The notes below the pieces were generated by a model. That model saw only the letters and a list, made by a program, of their open reading frames with translations. It had not been told where the DNA came from and did not search any database. The translations under genes were made by a program, and so were the position numbers. From Cordylochernes scorpioides (taxonomy: Eukaryota > Arthropoda > Arachnida > Pseudoscorpiones > Chernetidae), in NCBI GenBank assembly GCA_030710605.1, contig CP092872.1:4722715-4786714 (forward strand): DNA of 64,000 nt, in the 5' to 3' direction. Below, piece by piece: positions 33,236 to 44,130 of the stretch (the stretch's first letter is position 1; the number at the start of each line of letters is the position of its first letter).

Positions 33236-33350
33236 CCCATAAATATGTTATAATACCTTGATAAAGGTTGGCGTTCAGCCAACTGAAATATTGGTAAAAT
33301 AGATTATATTTTGATACAATATATGCCTTTTTAATTAAATATGTATAATA
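33236..33350 (+). mobile_element. Family E element end
   Basis: It contains the hammerhead-like block 33254-33296 and the typical end TTGATACAATATATGCCTTT. Mirrors occur at 41470-41640 and 59755-59905. Confidence 0.55.
33254..33296 (+). ncRNA. Hammerhead-like motif, family E
   Basis: Stem I UACC/GGUA 4 bp; core UUGAUAA plus an extra A; stem II GGUUGGC-GUUCA-GCCAACU; GAAA; minimal stem III AUAU; U17. The layout is that of a type I hammerhead with minimal stem III, but C3 and G8 deviate. It is either a decayed hammerhead or a structural element descended from one. Confidence 0.4.
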
Positions 33351-33839
33351 TATCATTGAGTACTGTACAAACAACTGAATATAGAATAGACAAAGACTCC
33401 TCCTTCTATATCCAATATATACAAGGAATCCCAATTACACGAACAAATATTTGATATATCCTATAGAAGCCATTTAATAGGTTTAATATAAATAGGTTTC
33501 TATATATTCAAATTAACGGTCCCAACATTTTACTGATGTTTCCTAACATCTCTGATGAAAATTAAGAAAAAGGTCAGTTCCAGTCATAGTTTTTTAAGAT
33601 GCTCAAATTTTGGTCTTCGAGGTACAGATTACAACCCGAAATGCCTACGTGGTTAGCTTCTCTTGATTAATCAAGAAACTGTATTTGGATAATTCTGGAA
33701 TAATTAAAAATTCAACGGTCAATTGATATTTATGCCGATATATGGCGCAAACCATCAGTAACCATTAATTGTACGATCAAGAAATGTTCCCTTTTGTCAA
33801 TTCCAGAAATGAGTTTCTTTTTAAAAAAACTTTTTATAA
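33351..33839. other. Unassigned stretch with a degraded B2 scrap
   Basis: 33625-33790 has ACAACCCGAAATGCCTACGT and GATATATGGCGCAAACCATC, remnants of family B2. No gene is visible. Confidence 0.4.
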
Positions 33840-34092
33840 ATTAAGAAAAAGGCATCTCCTTATCGTGCAACTGAAAATTAGTGATGGCTTGCGACATCTA
33901 TAGAAATAAATATCAACTATTATCGTTGATTTTTAATTATTCCAGAGTTGGCCAAATACCTATTATTGATTAATCAAGAAAAGATAACCTTAAAAATAAT
34001 CTAGAATAGTTGTTATTTATTCCGATAGATGGCGCAAGCCATCAGCAACTTTCAGTTGCACAATAAGGAGATGCGTTTTTCTTAATTTATGC
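33840..34092. mobile_element. Family B2 palindrome without ribozyme
   Basis: Two full arms (AAGGCATCTCCTTATCGTGC ... GGAGATGCGTTTTTCTTAA) meet at about 33988 with the hammerhead block deleted. It shows that the element ends are inverted repeats. Confidence 0.65.
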
Positions 34093-35055
34093 ACCTTATT
34101 CCGGTAAAATATCACATTTGTAATTTTTTTCACTTTTTATAAGTGTATATCCTTCGGTTAATAAAGCCGCTCTACAGGATAAATACTCTAAATAGTGTGT
34201 TCACAGTTATTTGAATACAGATAAAACGCGGGGTTTTACTTCAAATACAAATATATACCAACCTCGATTAATGTTTTATATTTTATTCTAAAATATTTCT
34301 TAAAACTTTTTTCAATCTCTAAATTATTTTCCTCGAATACACTACTTTACATTTGATTTCATTTAACTAAATTTGCATACCAACTCGTTGTACATATTTC
34401 AATTGTTTTGATTTTTTTTCTCTTTTCATTTAACTAAATTGCATACTAATTCTTGATTGTATTTCAAATGATATTTTTTACATTTCTTTCTATGTGTAGT
34501 TTACCTCTAAAGTGTAAGTGTCCCTAGTGGGACATAGCGCTAAAAGTAGAACTAAAAATCTCATATATTATTACAAATTTTATAATAGTTCAACACACAA
34601 ATCAGTAAAAAATGTTATTTATGAAGCTTTATAATTTTCAACTATATATCCCACATCTATTGTAATTTATAAAAATAACTTCAAAATATAGTTTTAAGAA
34701 ATTGTTTTGTGGAGTTAAAAAAAAGTAAGGACTTAGTTTTTTCTATAAAATACAATTTAACAATGTATTGTTTGCCAATAGCCTAATTGGATTAAAGATT
34801 TTATTGAAGAATTCGATGATTGTAACTTTGTTGTTTCTTACCTTATAATGGTGGTTTTATTTATTTTGCAATTGTTAATCGGAAAACTGGTTGATTTATT
34901 ATGTTATTTATCCATTTTCAACATAGCATGAACTGTACAATAGTTAAACCTTTGTAAATAGAATTTTTGTTGCATTTAAAATTTTATTAAACTTTTTAAA
35001 ATATATATATTTATAATATATTTTCACGATATATATGTATATTAGATAGTAAAAA
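34093..35055. other. AT-rich stretch with repeat family K
   Basis: 34250-34560 is shared with 49790-50045 (TTTCATTTAACTAAATT, AAGTGTCCCTAGTGGGACAT, AGCGCTA); a related tail occurs at 35614-35690. The hairpin TGTCCC...GGGACA is conserved. I do not recognise the family and see no gene. Confidence 0.45.
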
Positions 35056-35059
35056 GGCA

Positions 35060-35275
35060 TATATTGTATAGAATAAAATATTTATAGTCAATATTTCGGT
35101 TGGCTGAATGCCAACCTTTATCGAGGCATTACAATTTTTGTTTACCTAAATATTTATACCTAAGGTGTACAAAATTGTAATGCCTCGATAAAGGTTGGCG
35201 TTCAGCCAACCGAAATATTGACTATAAATATTTTATTCAATCCAATATATACCTTTTTACTATATATTGATTTAA
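35060..35275. mobile_element. Family E palindrome
   Basis: AATATTTCGGTTGGCTGAAT at 35090 is mirrored by the block near 35210 with arms of ~90 bp around 35155. Each half carries a family E stem II hairpin (GGUUGGC...GCCAACC) followed by GAAA. The core is UCGAUAA. Confidence 0.6.
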
Positions 35276-35308
35276 GTATGGATTGCTCTATTTCCAGAAT
35301 ATATGTAT

Positions 35309-35614
35309 GTCATAATATATACTCTTCCAGGAATAATAAAGCAAACCTACAGTCAACCCAAAGAGAGACGGGCGGGTAAATACCGGACACTTTAGACATC
35401 AGCGACATTCCAAGGGGCGACCACTGGGGTCCGTTACTTGGAACTTCGGGACTATTAAGATAGTTGGGGATTGTGTGCGACACGAACGGCCGCCCGGCTT
35501 TGCCAGGCCCGGTTCTCTCACTCCCTCTCTCTCTCTGGTTGTCTGGGATTCCTCTTCCAACTTGTGGTATGATTATTTCTCTTCCCACCTTATTATATTG
35601 CCACATGTATATAA
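35309..35614. repeat. Dispersed repeat family J, copy 1
   Basis: Shared with 48956-49262: GTCATAATATAT.CTCTTCC at one end and TATATTGCCACAT at the other. The GC-rich middle contains GACACTTTAGACA. There is no ORF of note and the family is unknown. Confidence 0.6.
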
Positions 35615-36330
35615 TATAAAGTTGCGGGAGGATTTCCTTATTTCGACTTAGAGCGCTATGTCCCCCTAGGGACACTTGCAACCATGATATTCATTTAGCA
35701 AAAGAAGCATCTCTTTAATTATTCATCAGAACGATTGCACTATTGCATCACCACAGTAAATCCCTTCACTGCTGATGTTGAAGAATGAGTCACAACACCA
35801 GTTTTGGAAATTTCAAACTAGAAGCCAACAACCTGTTTACCATGGTTTTGGACTATGACCCTCATCAGTACAGGGGCGGCTTCGATTTCATAACATTCTA
35901 CGAGAAAATCTATCTTCTTCTTCTTTCTTATCTCCACTCAATCATATCAGGGTATCAAGCTTGTTTGACAACCATCATGACTGGGTGAAGTAGAATGTGT
36001 CTGTCTTTGTCATTAAGACTGGGAGCACTACTCAGTGACAGGCTGACTTAGCTCTAAAATGAATGACCACCTCTGACATGAGGAACAGACGCCATGTGCA
36101 TCCGCTCCTAACATGGAGTACAAACGCTGCTCATCCTGTATCCCTGGATTAGGAGCCCTAACAGGGTACTATCAGCCGGGCCAGCTGAGCCCAGGTTTTT
36201 TAGTGAGCTTGTTACTGCTCCCCCTCCTCCTTTTTCATCCGGGCTTGAAACCGGCAAAGGCGGAGTTGAGAGAATCTATGAAACCGGTCTAATTATTTTA
36301 TAAAAATATAATATATAAGTCGAGAAATAT
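35615..36330. other. Unassigned stretch, moderately GC-rich
   Basis: 35614-35690 matches family K (CGACTTAGAGCGCTATGTCC). 35900-35960 shares ~40 bp (ATCTCCACTCAATCATA) with 43115. 36060-36290 is a GC-rich segment with GAAACCGGCAAAGGCGGAG that looks like a LINE or SINE 3' part, but I cannot assign it. Confidence 0.4.
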
Positions 36331-36331
36331 A

Positions 36332-36580
36332 CACTCTATAACAAAAAATATCGACGCACCAAGAAGCATTTGTCCGATATATATGAAAATACGTATACAA
36401 GTGGGGGTCCAACGACATATTGACATTCTCAATTTGTGATGATCAAACTCTGAAATAAAACAATTAATTGTTCTGAAATTTTAATAATTTTTTCCCCTAT
36501 ACATGCTCTTTACATACCTTAATTTTTGTCCTAATCTAACAACTCCTTCTTGGTGTGTCGATATTTTTTGTTATACAGTG
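36332..36580. mobile_element. Tc1/mariner-type MITE, 249 bp
   Basis: Terminal inverted repeats of about 30 bp (AACAAAAAATATCGACGC ... GTGTGTCGATATTTTTTGTT), flanked by TA on both sides, with an AT-rich non-coding centre. Confidence 0.8.
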
Positions 36581-36742
36581 TATATGAATAATATAAAAGG
36601 TTTATAAATGAAGTAGGTTAAAAAATATTAGAAGAAATATGCACAATATGTATACAATAAATTAAGCAATGAGTATACAAACAACGGAAAGATAAGTATA
36701 AAAATGCTTCAGACAAGAAATATAGGTTGTATGAATATTATT

Positions 36743-37105
36743 AGATACACTCATGGACAAAATTTAAAGAAGCTGTACCTTTTAACATGTATATCGGTAT
36801 TCAGACAATAACTCTGAAAGATATTACAGTGACCTTTATTGAAGACTCATGAGATAACCAATATACACTCATAGACAAAACTTAAGGAAGTTGTACCTTT
36901 TAGCATGTACCATATATCGGGATTCAGACAATAACTCTGAAAGATTTTACAGTGACCTTTATTGAAGACACACGAGATAACCAATATACACTCATGGACA
37001 AAACTTAAGGAAGTTTTACCTTTTAGCATGTATATCGGGATTCAGACAATAACTCTGAAATATATTACAGTGACCTTTATTGAAGATACACGAGATAACC
37101 TAGTA
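36743..37105 (+). repeat. Family G tandem repeat, three full units
   Basis: Three head-to-tail units of ~118 bp with boundaries near ACTCATGGACAAAA. Minus-strand ORFs across it read LSFVYECILVIS repeatedly and are by-products. Confidence 0.8.
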
Positions 37106-38475
37106 TGAACAAAATTACCTGTCTTCTTTAAAAAAACGATATTAAAGACTTTCCACTTCTTTATATTTTGTTCATAGGTATATCTGTAAGAGAGATAAGT
37201 GCACACACACATCAGATGTTGATATTATATAAAAAAAAAATAATTTTATAGAAACTTCACCCATATCAGTGTAAGCTTCTAATAAGGCTTATCAGAATTA
37301 AAACAATTGTTATAAAAATGATTTTTGAAAAAGTTCTCCAACAAGGAGATGCTCACCAATCTCCCGGGTCGATGTACCGTCAACACGGAAGTCTGTGAGA
37401 CCCCTCGGGACATTCTACCTCGAAATTAAAATGTCGGCACGAGTTCATCGAACAATGATAAATTTTAGGTTATGTTGTTGGTTTCTGTAGAGTTGACTCA
37501 TTGTAGGTTTGTATTGTTTCGTCAATAAATTGGTTTGTTCCGGTTGTTGAACTCTGGGTCCTGTACTGATATTGGTTAACTCATTAAATGTTTGTATTAT
37601 TATTTTTTTTTTTTTTGCCATTGAATTGATTTATTCACTGCAGTAAATAAAAAATATGTGATATCTTGAACGTATTACGGCCGCGGATATAAACATTTTG
37701 TCTTGAAATTACGCTCATTTTGATCTAAACGAAGAAAGGAATATGGTATAGTTTGATTCTTGTGTTCAAGATAGCCCATGTACACCACAGAACTAATGGC
37801 CACTGACTCGCCATGATGGAATCGTTCTGGAATTCAATTAAACCACTTCGAGATGAATTAATATGGAAGATTTATCAACTAGTTGAGATAACTATATACA
37901 TATATGGTCCACCATTGACTCTACCTATATTGTCTTCCTTTGGCCGGCACAAAACATTCGTAAATATGTAAATACGTAATTAAAACTTTTATTTTCTTTC
38001 TTACTCCCGTCTCAAGTCAGGTATTCTCATTCTTGAATTATTTTATTATTTCAATTAAGACAAATAGAGATTTAAAGTTGTTTTATTATATTTTTAAAAG
38101 TTTACACATAACTTTGGCATAATACTCATGAATTAAAACAAGAATATTTATCTATATAAAATATATTTTATAATAAATATATTGATTTAATATATTTACA
38201 ATATTTTCAAAAACATATACTAAGTAAATTTATCTCTGTAACTTTACAATTCTATATCAAAATAGGTTTCAAAATTAAAATAACCAAATTCAATTTCAAA
38301 TGGACCCTATTCATCATCTTCACAAACTATTTATTTTGTGAAATTTTATAATTAGCTTATTTTAACTTGAATATTAAGATATTTCTCACTACGTTTAGAA
38401 TTCCTTCCAAATTTGATTCAATAAATTACCCAATACAAGTTGACAATATTCCAGTAAAAAAGGTGAAACTTAGAT
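37106..38475. other. Unassigned AT-rich stretch
   Basis: No gene is recognised. A GC-richer 37335-37460 segment (CAATCTCCCGGGTCGATG) has stops in all frames. Confidence 0.35.
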
Positions 38476-38800
38476 TTTAAATTATAAACACAAGATTTAA
38501 GACCAAATTCAAATAAATAAAAAGTGTGTGACGTTTCGGTAACAACGTTGTTACTTAAACCACACATACTATATTCGACATTATCATCAAACATGTTCCG
38601 AACATGAACTCCACAAATGCCCTCGGAGAGCGCTACGTCGATTATAAATATCTACCTTCATTCCTACCATTATTATTACCTTATAACTCCCTTTGAGTGT
38701 AAAGATTGACGAGATGTCAATAAAGTTGTTTAATTGTCAATTGTCACTATTTATTTATTTGAATTTGGTCTTATTACCTTGTGTTTATAACCTATAATAC
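38476..38800. mobile_element. Inverted-repeat element L
   Basis: Ends ATAAACACAAGATTTAAGAC ... GGTCTTATTACCTTGTGTTT are inverted, with AATTCAAATAAATA mirrored as well. Inside, TAACAACGTTGTTA followed by CCGAAACGTCACACAC on the minus strand has hammerhead flavour (GAAAC-GUC), but no CUGAUGA core is present. Confidence 0.5.
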
Positions 38801-39197
38801 AAATTGTGAATTATCATAATATTATAAGGGTTTATCACCTGATTTTTAATTTAATAAGATAAAAGAGTATTCAGGGCTAAATTTATTATTCTAGTTTCGG
38901 TCTAACATGTCCTTTAACAGGAGTACCTAACGTGTATAGTTAGCTACAAGTTATACTCCTAGTTGCATATTTTCCTTTATACTCCTAGTTGCATATTAGC
39001 CCGCCAGCTAGAGAAATAAAAATTGTGCATGAAGCCCAAGATACCTTTTGATATTATTATATACTAAACTCTACTGCTCATAGTTATTTTCTAAACTGTA
39101 AATTTACATATTACAATCCAAGGCATATCTCCACATTCTGTTAACTATCAGAATGAATATCAATTAAGCACCATTTTACTTAGGCTTTTATTTCATA

Positions 39198-39340
39198 CTA
39201 GCCGAATGACCCGGGCAACGCCCGGGTTTTACCCGATTAAATGCTTCTATTCAAATACTATTCGTTACAATTATAAATTGGCGCCGTGGATGTCATTCTT
39301 GTATAATATATAATTGAGTTTTAAAAATTGTAAAAAAAAA
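39198..39340 (-). mobile_element. Helitron 3' end (reverse strand)
   Basis: CTAG|T terminus with hairpin ACCCGGGCAACGCCCGGGTC, then ATTATAAATTGGCGCCGTGG as at 21053. The body ends where the tRNA-like sequence begins. Confidence 0.7.
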
Positions 39341-39342
39341 AT

Positions 39343-39410
39343 GCATCGGCCGGGAATCGAACTCGGGGCGCCCGCGTGGCAGGCGAGCATTCTACCACTG
39401 AAACAAAAGC
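39343..39410 (-). tRNA. tRNA-Gly(GCC) pseudogene
   Basis: The minus strand contains a standard glycine tRNA body: TTCAGTGGTAGAATGCTC (A box), anticodon loop CTGCCACG with GCC, and GAGTTCGATTCCCGGCCG with an intact B box. The 5' acceptor strand reads GCTTTTGT against 3' CCGATGC, so the acceptor stem cannot pair, and two bases are missing before the D arm. It is therefore a pseudogene or the start of a tRNA-derived repeat. Confidence 0.75.
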
Positions 39411-39419
39411 AAACGGTGA

Positions 39420-39818
39420 CAGAATTAAGAACGCATGACGCTGATAACTGTATATATTAGAATTGTTGCACCAAGTTGCAGCTGGCAGGGTCGTCGACCT
39501 TCGTTTCTTCCTTCTTGATGTTATACACGTTTTCCGAGCGGGTTTCCATATTCAAAAAGCAAATAAATAAAAATAAATTACCTTTTAAAGTTATTGCGTT
39601 TATTTATTCGTTGTCTTCCTCGTAGGTCGTGATCCGCAGTCTTGGTCTAGGTCCTCTCTCGCTCCAATAACCAATCAAGATATATGTACAATAAAATATT
39701 ACAAAAGGAATGAAACTATAAAAAGGAATAATGATAATCTAAATAATCTGTTTTATATAAAAATAAACAAATATATAATTTAAATTTTAAATATATTAAA
39801 AATAATATTATAAATAAT
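39420..39818. other. Unassigned stretch
   Basis: No gene is visible. Composition shifts from balanced (39470-39670) to strongly AT-rich. Confidence 0.35.
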
Positions 39819-39819
39819 A

Positions 39820-39992
39820 CAGTCGAACTTGGATAATTCGAACCCCAAGGGACCATAAAAAAATTCGAATTATCCAAAAATTCGAATTAAAGATGTTAAA
39901 TTATTTATATAGGAAATTCTAGGGACCAAGATAAATATTCGAATTAAAGAGGTTTTCGAATTAAAGAAGTTCGAATTATCCAAGTTCTACTG
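39820..39992. mobile_element. pogo/Tigger-type MITE, 173 bp
   Basis: TIRs CAGTCGAACTTGGATAATTC and GAATTATCCAAGTTCTACTG, flanked by TA on both sides. CAGT-like ends with TA duplication are typical of the pogo group. Confidence 0.85.
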
Positions 39993-40119
39993 TATAAGAA
40001 ATACGCGCATTAATCATGTGATGCAACAATATATAAATGCAAATGATATCTATATGGATACCGTTTAATATTATTTTACTGTTTTGTGGCAATGTGTTTA
40101 TTATGATAGATATCATCAA

Positions 40120-40525
40120 ATATTTTACACAAATAAATTTACTGGCAAAGCGTTTCTTTTAAATATCATCAAATATTATCTCTACAGACCTTACTGCAAT
40201 GATATGAGTTATTGAATGAGAGGGCTTGGCTCATCAGTAGTGAACCCTCTCAGCGGTTTCGCCAAATTAATCTCTAGACCGCTCTACTATTGTATTGGAC
40301 TGGTTTTGTTATATACCCTGCATTTTCTATGGAAGGCAGCTTAGGGGTGTTTATTGAACTATGGACATAAGCTTATAGGTCTGTAGAGGTACATACATAT
40401 AATTTCAAGGTATTGCATCGAGCAAAGCTCTTCCGCAAAATATGTTTTCATAATCAATATATATTAGTAAATTAAAAGAAACGCTTTGCCAGTAAATTTA
40501 TTTCTGTAAAATTTTAACGATAGAT
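40120..40525 (-). mobile_element. Family A gamma element
   Basis: Inverted arms AAATTTACTGGCAAAGCGTT ... AACGCTTTGCCAGTAAATTT flank the motif at 40218-40283 and the internal GACATAAGCTTATAGG segment. It ends AGATGGCAATT. Confidence 0.65.
40218..40283 (-). ncRNA. Reverse-order hammerhead motif, family A gamma (compensatory changes)
   Basis: Stem III AGCGGU/ACCGCU, C17, GAAA, CUGAUGA and stem II UUGGC/GCCAA are intact. Helix IV is GAGAGGG/CCCUCUC: both sides changed and pairing is kept. Stem I is UAGAG/CACUA, where the second pair changed G-C to A-U and the fourth became A-A. The I-II linker is 6 nt. Confidence 0.7.
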
Positions 40526-40534
40526 GGCAATTAA

Positions 40535-40770
40535 ATTTATTTTAATAATCAAATATCCCTACAGGACATACTGTAATGATACAGGTTTTTTAAACAAAGG
40601 GCTTGACTCATCAATAGTACAAATTCTCAGCGGTTTCGTCAATAGAGATTAATTTAACGGATTTCCTGAGAGATTTCACCACTGATGAGCCAAGCCCTCT
40701 CATTCAATAACTTTAATCATTGCAGTGAGTTTAGGAAAGATATTTGATAATCTTTATCACAACAAACCCC
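40535..40770. mobile_element. Family A gamma, two inverted partial copies
   Basis: A minus-strand half (40600-40640) faces a plus-strand half (40665-40706, with CACCACUGAUGAGCCAAG and CCCUCUC). Neither has a complete set of strands. Confidence 0.5.
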
Positions 40771-40996
40771 TTACCAAAATACTAATTTTATTCCCCAAAT
40801 ATTGTCCCTACCTATTTTCTTTATAATTCTATAATTCCCAACCACAAACGTATTTAGGACTGTTGGTACTTGTCATTGTATTCCAGGCTTTAACCTAAAG
40901 ACTTCCATTTTTCCTAAAGTTTCCATCATTCTTGGTACCAGGTAGAAAACCTCAAAAAAACAGACCCTCCAACTAAACAGAAGGAAGTCAACACAG

Positions 40997-41165
40997 TTGG
41001 CCAGATGGAAATCTGGTCACCTGCGCCCTCTATTCTATAAAGAGGGAGCCAAAAGCTTCCCCATGTGCACTAGGTGCAAAATCGAAGAGGCCACTCCCCA
41101 ACATTTACTAAATTGTATTGGAAAGGACAAGAGATCCCTGCTACAGAGAACTAGAGCTTCTTTAT
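40997..41165 (+). pseudogene. C-terminal fragment of a different LINE
   Basis: The frame reads LARWKSGHLRPLFYKEGAK, then FPMCTRCKIEEATPQHLLNC, then a stop after TRASL. The SGHL segment plus C-x2-C-...-H-x4-C is the zinc-like tail found after the RNase H region of many arthropod Jockey/I-type LINEs. The upstream part is absent. It is separate from the R1-like copies, which have CSCG...HILTDC. Confidence 0.6.
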
Positions 41166-41469
41166 GAGCACGACCTCCAAGATTTGGTCTAATTTAGACT
41201 AAAAGGATAAGTAAAAAAAAATGCCTAAAGGCTAAAATGACTGGTCATAGGGACTGGCTGAAAATAAATCAAGAAATGGGAAGTTTTTATGGTCAAATTT
41301 GCGTAAATACGATAAAAACAAGTATAAAGGAAAATATGCAACTAGGAATATAACATCTAGTCAACTATACACGTTAATTTTCCTGTTAAAGGACATGTTA
41401 TACCGAAATCTAAAATAATAAACTTAACCCTGAATACTCTTTTATCTTATTAAATTATATTTTTGAAAA
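41166..41469. other. Unassigned with family B tail
   Basis: 41265-41315 (AAATCAAGAAATGGGAAGTT, TTGCGTAAATACG) matches the tail of family B at 11500. The rest is AT-rich. Confidence 0.4.
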
Positions 41470-41645
41470 TAGAGCAATCCATAAATAAATCTTTAATTAA
41501 AAAGGCATATATTGGATCAAAATATCATTTATTTTACCAATATTTCAGTTGGCTGAACACCAACATTTATCAAGGTGTTATAACATATTTAATGTGTGTC
41601 AACAACAAACTCAGCGCCACATAACGTCAACAGAATTAAGTTTTT
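41470..41645 (-). mobile_element. Family E element
   Basis: AAAAGGCATATATTGGATCA end, then ATATTTCAGTTGGCTGAACA and CACCAACATTTATCAAGGTG (minus-strand hammerhead-like block), then TCAACAACAAACTCAGCGCC. It parallels 59755-59905. Confidence 0.6.
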
Positions 41646-42398
41646 AAAATATTTTGTTATATTCAATGCAGAAAAAAAAATTGATAAATTTGATAAAAGA
41701 TTATGAATTAAAAGTATTAAGTAAAATTGTCTATATAAAATTAATTTCTCTATGAAGTATTTAAGTATTTTCTTTAGTAGGTTTATCGATAATTTCAGCA
41801 TTCCGTCTTTATTCCATCTTGTGCTGACTCAAAAATTACCTTCAAATTTTCAATTTTTTTTCCGCCCCCTCCCACGGGCTAATCGGATTATGTCCCCTCC
41901 CCCAGCTGATTAATTAATTAAACTTCTGTCCATAAAAACATTTTTTAATCAACGTTAAAGGCATGTGGGACAACTTTTGTTTTTTTTTAAACCTCAATTC
42001 TTAATGTATATTTTAACATATTTTTCCTTATTGGATGTTTTGAATAACGCATAAAAAATGATGTTATTGCTATTTAAAAGACGTAAATATATGTCATAAT
42101 TTGTATAATTGTATAATATGTATAATTTCACCATAATTATTATGTTAAATTGTAAATACAAATTCATCGCGCGCTCACGAGTGTGGAACAAGTTCTATTT
42201 TGACGCATACACGCACAACGGTCGCGTCCTTCCATTCGACCACGACAGCCACGGCATATATATATTTGTTCTTTATTTTTGAACTTATTTCAGTGTGTGA
42301 AAATAATATATTATTTTGACTTATGTAAATAAAAGGACAACAGTCATCAGTCAAAAACGCCAAATTGGCATATAATAAATAAGTTCGTTGAATCTACA
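41646..42398. other. Unassigned AT-rich stretch
   Basis: No gene is visible. TTCCATTCGACCACGAC at 42230 also occurs (as TTCCATTCGATCACGAC) at 11217, part of an unknown shared repeat. Confidence 0.35.
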
Positions 42399-42400
42399 TA

Positions 42401-42664
42401 CACCCATACCTCGCTTTGCGTCGGGGTTATATTCCAAAAAAACACAACGCAAATTGAAACGACGCAAAGTGAAAATATGTGAAGGCGCAATCAAAAACAA
42501 AGGTGTTGCCATATTTTAGGGGGAAAAAAATTAAAGACTCAATCCAAAACAACGCAACTTCGAAATTCTAACGACACACAGTGAAAATCAGTAAAAATTA
42601 AGCAGCGACGCAACTTCGAAAAAAAAAAACGCAAAACGAAACGACGCAAAGCGAGGTATTGGTG
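42401..42664. mobile_element. TA-flanked MITE, 264 bp (family M1)
   Basis: TIRs CACCCATACCTCGCTTTGCG and CGCAAAGCGAGGTATTGGTG, flanked by TA. The interior repeats ACGACGCAAA/GTGAAAAT motifs. A second copy without its right end is at 45395-45623. Confidence 0.85.
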
Positions 42665-42835
42665 TATTTTCAATTTCCATATTGAAATCAACCAACTCTC
42701 CTATCAACAGATGATATTTGCAACTATTCACATATAGGTTAGAGATATTTACCCCACATTCACAAAGCAAAAGAAAACATAATATATATAAGCTACAATA
42801 ACAAGATACTGCACGATTCTTTACCTGGATAATTA

Positions 42836-42930
42836 TTTTCTAATGAAAAGAACAGATTTCATGATTTTTTATGTAAATAAAATAACAAGAGATATAAGAA
42901 ATCATGAAATCTGTTCTTTTAATTAGAAAC
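42836..42930. repeat. Hairpin with ~33-bp near-perfect arms
   Basis: AATGAAAAGAACAGATTTCA... is mirrored by ...TGAAATCTGTTCTTTTAATT with a ~25-bp AT loop. It could be the core of a small fold-back element; no TSD is evident. Confidence 0.65.
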
Positions 42931-43814
42931 AATTTCTATAGGAAAAGAATCCCCCAGAATCTTGATAATGCATCTTATAATACCTGATGATTTCTCTTGC
43001 TTTGTGTATGTGATGTAAATTTCTTTAACCAATATGTCTCTAGTTGCAAATATAATTTCTTGATGGGAAGTTGGTTGATTTCAATATAGAAATTTAAAAT
43101 ATGCCTTCTTTTTTTATCTCCACTCAATCATAGAAGGGTATCAAGCTTGTAAAGCTTATTGATGGTGTCTGCCGGGGAAGAGTAGAGCTCATCAATGGAT
43201 GAGTCAATACAGTCAATAATGTGTTTTGTGGTTGCAGGTTGAGAATTACCGATATTATGTAAATACAGCAAACGTTATTTATTAGATGACGACTTGTCGA
43301 TTCACATATGCAAATGATCCATTTATTGGTTCGAATTATGAAATTCTTCGATAATATATCGATTCAATGTTAGCTTCTCTAAGACTTATTTTCAGGAATT
43401 TAAAAATAATTTTAATTGAATCGGTAATTTTTGTAAGGATCATGCTAGCTGCATAACCAAGTTCAATACAGATCAGACGATAATACACACGCTTAATAAA
43501 TCCATTCTAAATATTTCCCATCTCTCCAGTCAACCTTGTATAAGAAAGAAATAATTAATTGAAATATAATTTCATTTGAAAATATTTTTTTTCTAAATAT
43601 ATAAAACAGTGTTGTAATGGCTAAGTGTTACCTGAATAAGACTCGTTCTAGCTTTACAAGTTGAACTGAATGTTTATTTCATCCAGTAATCTCCTTTTAT
43701 ACAAAATAGAAAAATATAGATAAAAAGGAAATATTTTACGTAAAGTTAAAACAATTAACAAATGCTATGATTTTGCATAGTCAATAACAAATATAAAACG
43801 TAACATTATTATAG
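42931..43814. other. Unassigned AT-rich stretch
   Basis: 43110-43160 shares text with 35905-35960. No gene is visible. Confidence 0.35.
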
Positions 43815-44130
43815 GTAAGGAAGGGGGTCGGTGGAAGGCTGGTTAAACCGTTTGGTTTTCGACCACTACGACCCGGGTTCGATTCCCGCATTGGACAATT
43901 TTTTATGTTTAAAAAAAATGCTCCAATTGTCACCGATTCTTGCAAAAGTCCAACCCCACCAGCGAGTGCAAGTAACCAAACGGGGCTCTGCCACATTTGT
44001 AAGTGCAAAGTCGAACTGCTTTTCACATGTGTAGACATGTGGGGCGCTTACAGTAAAAGCAGTCGCTAACTACCCACCATGATTATCATGGCCTGTACCA
44101 CGTGAACTAGGGATAAGCAAAAAAAAATTA
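43815..44130 (+). mobile_element. tRNA-derived SINE family S, fullest copy
   Basis: The head has GGTTAAACCGTTTGGTTTTC and a consensus B box GGGTTCGATTCCCGCA. The body has AATGCTCCAATTGTCACCGA, CCAACCCCACCAGCGAGTGC, GGGCTCTGCCACATTTGTAA, GCTTTTCACATGTGTAGACA. It ends CACGTGAACTAGGGATAAGC plus A8. RNA polymerase III transcription would be expected. Other copies: 28141, 30245, 52735. Confidence 0.75.

Noticed and set aside
38520..38570. Hammerhead in element L (CCGAAACGTCACACAC with a TAACAACGTTGTTA hairpin)
   Set aside because: GAAA, GUC and a possible stem I are present, but the CUGAUGA segment reads roughly GUUUAAG. Too many essential bases are missing.
42175..42363. Possible small gene on the minus strand
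   Set aside because: Short, no motif, in AT-rich intergenic sequence.
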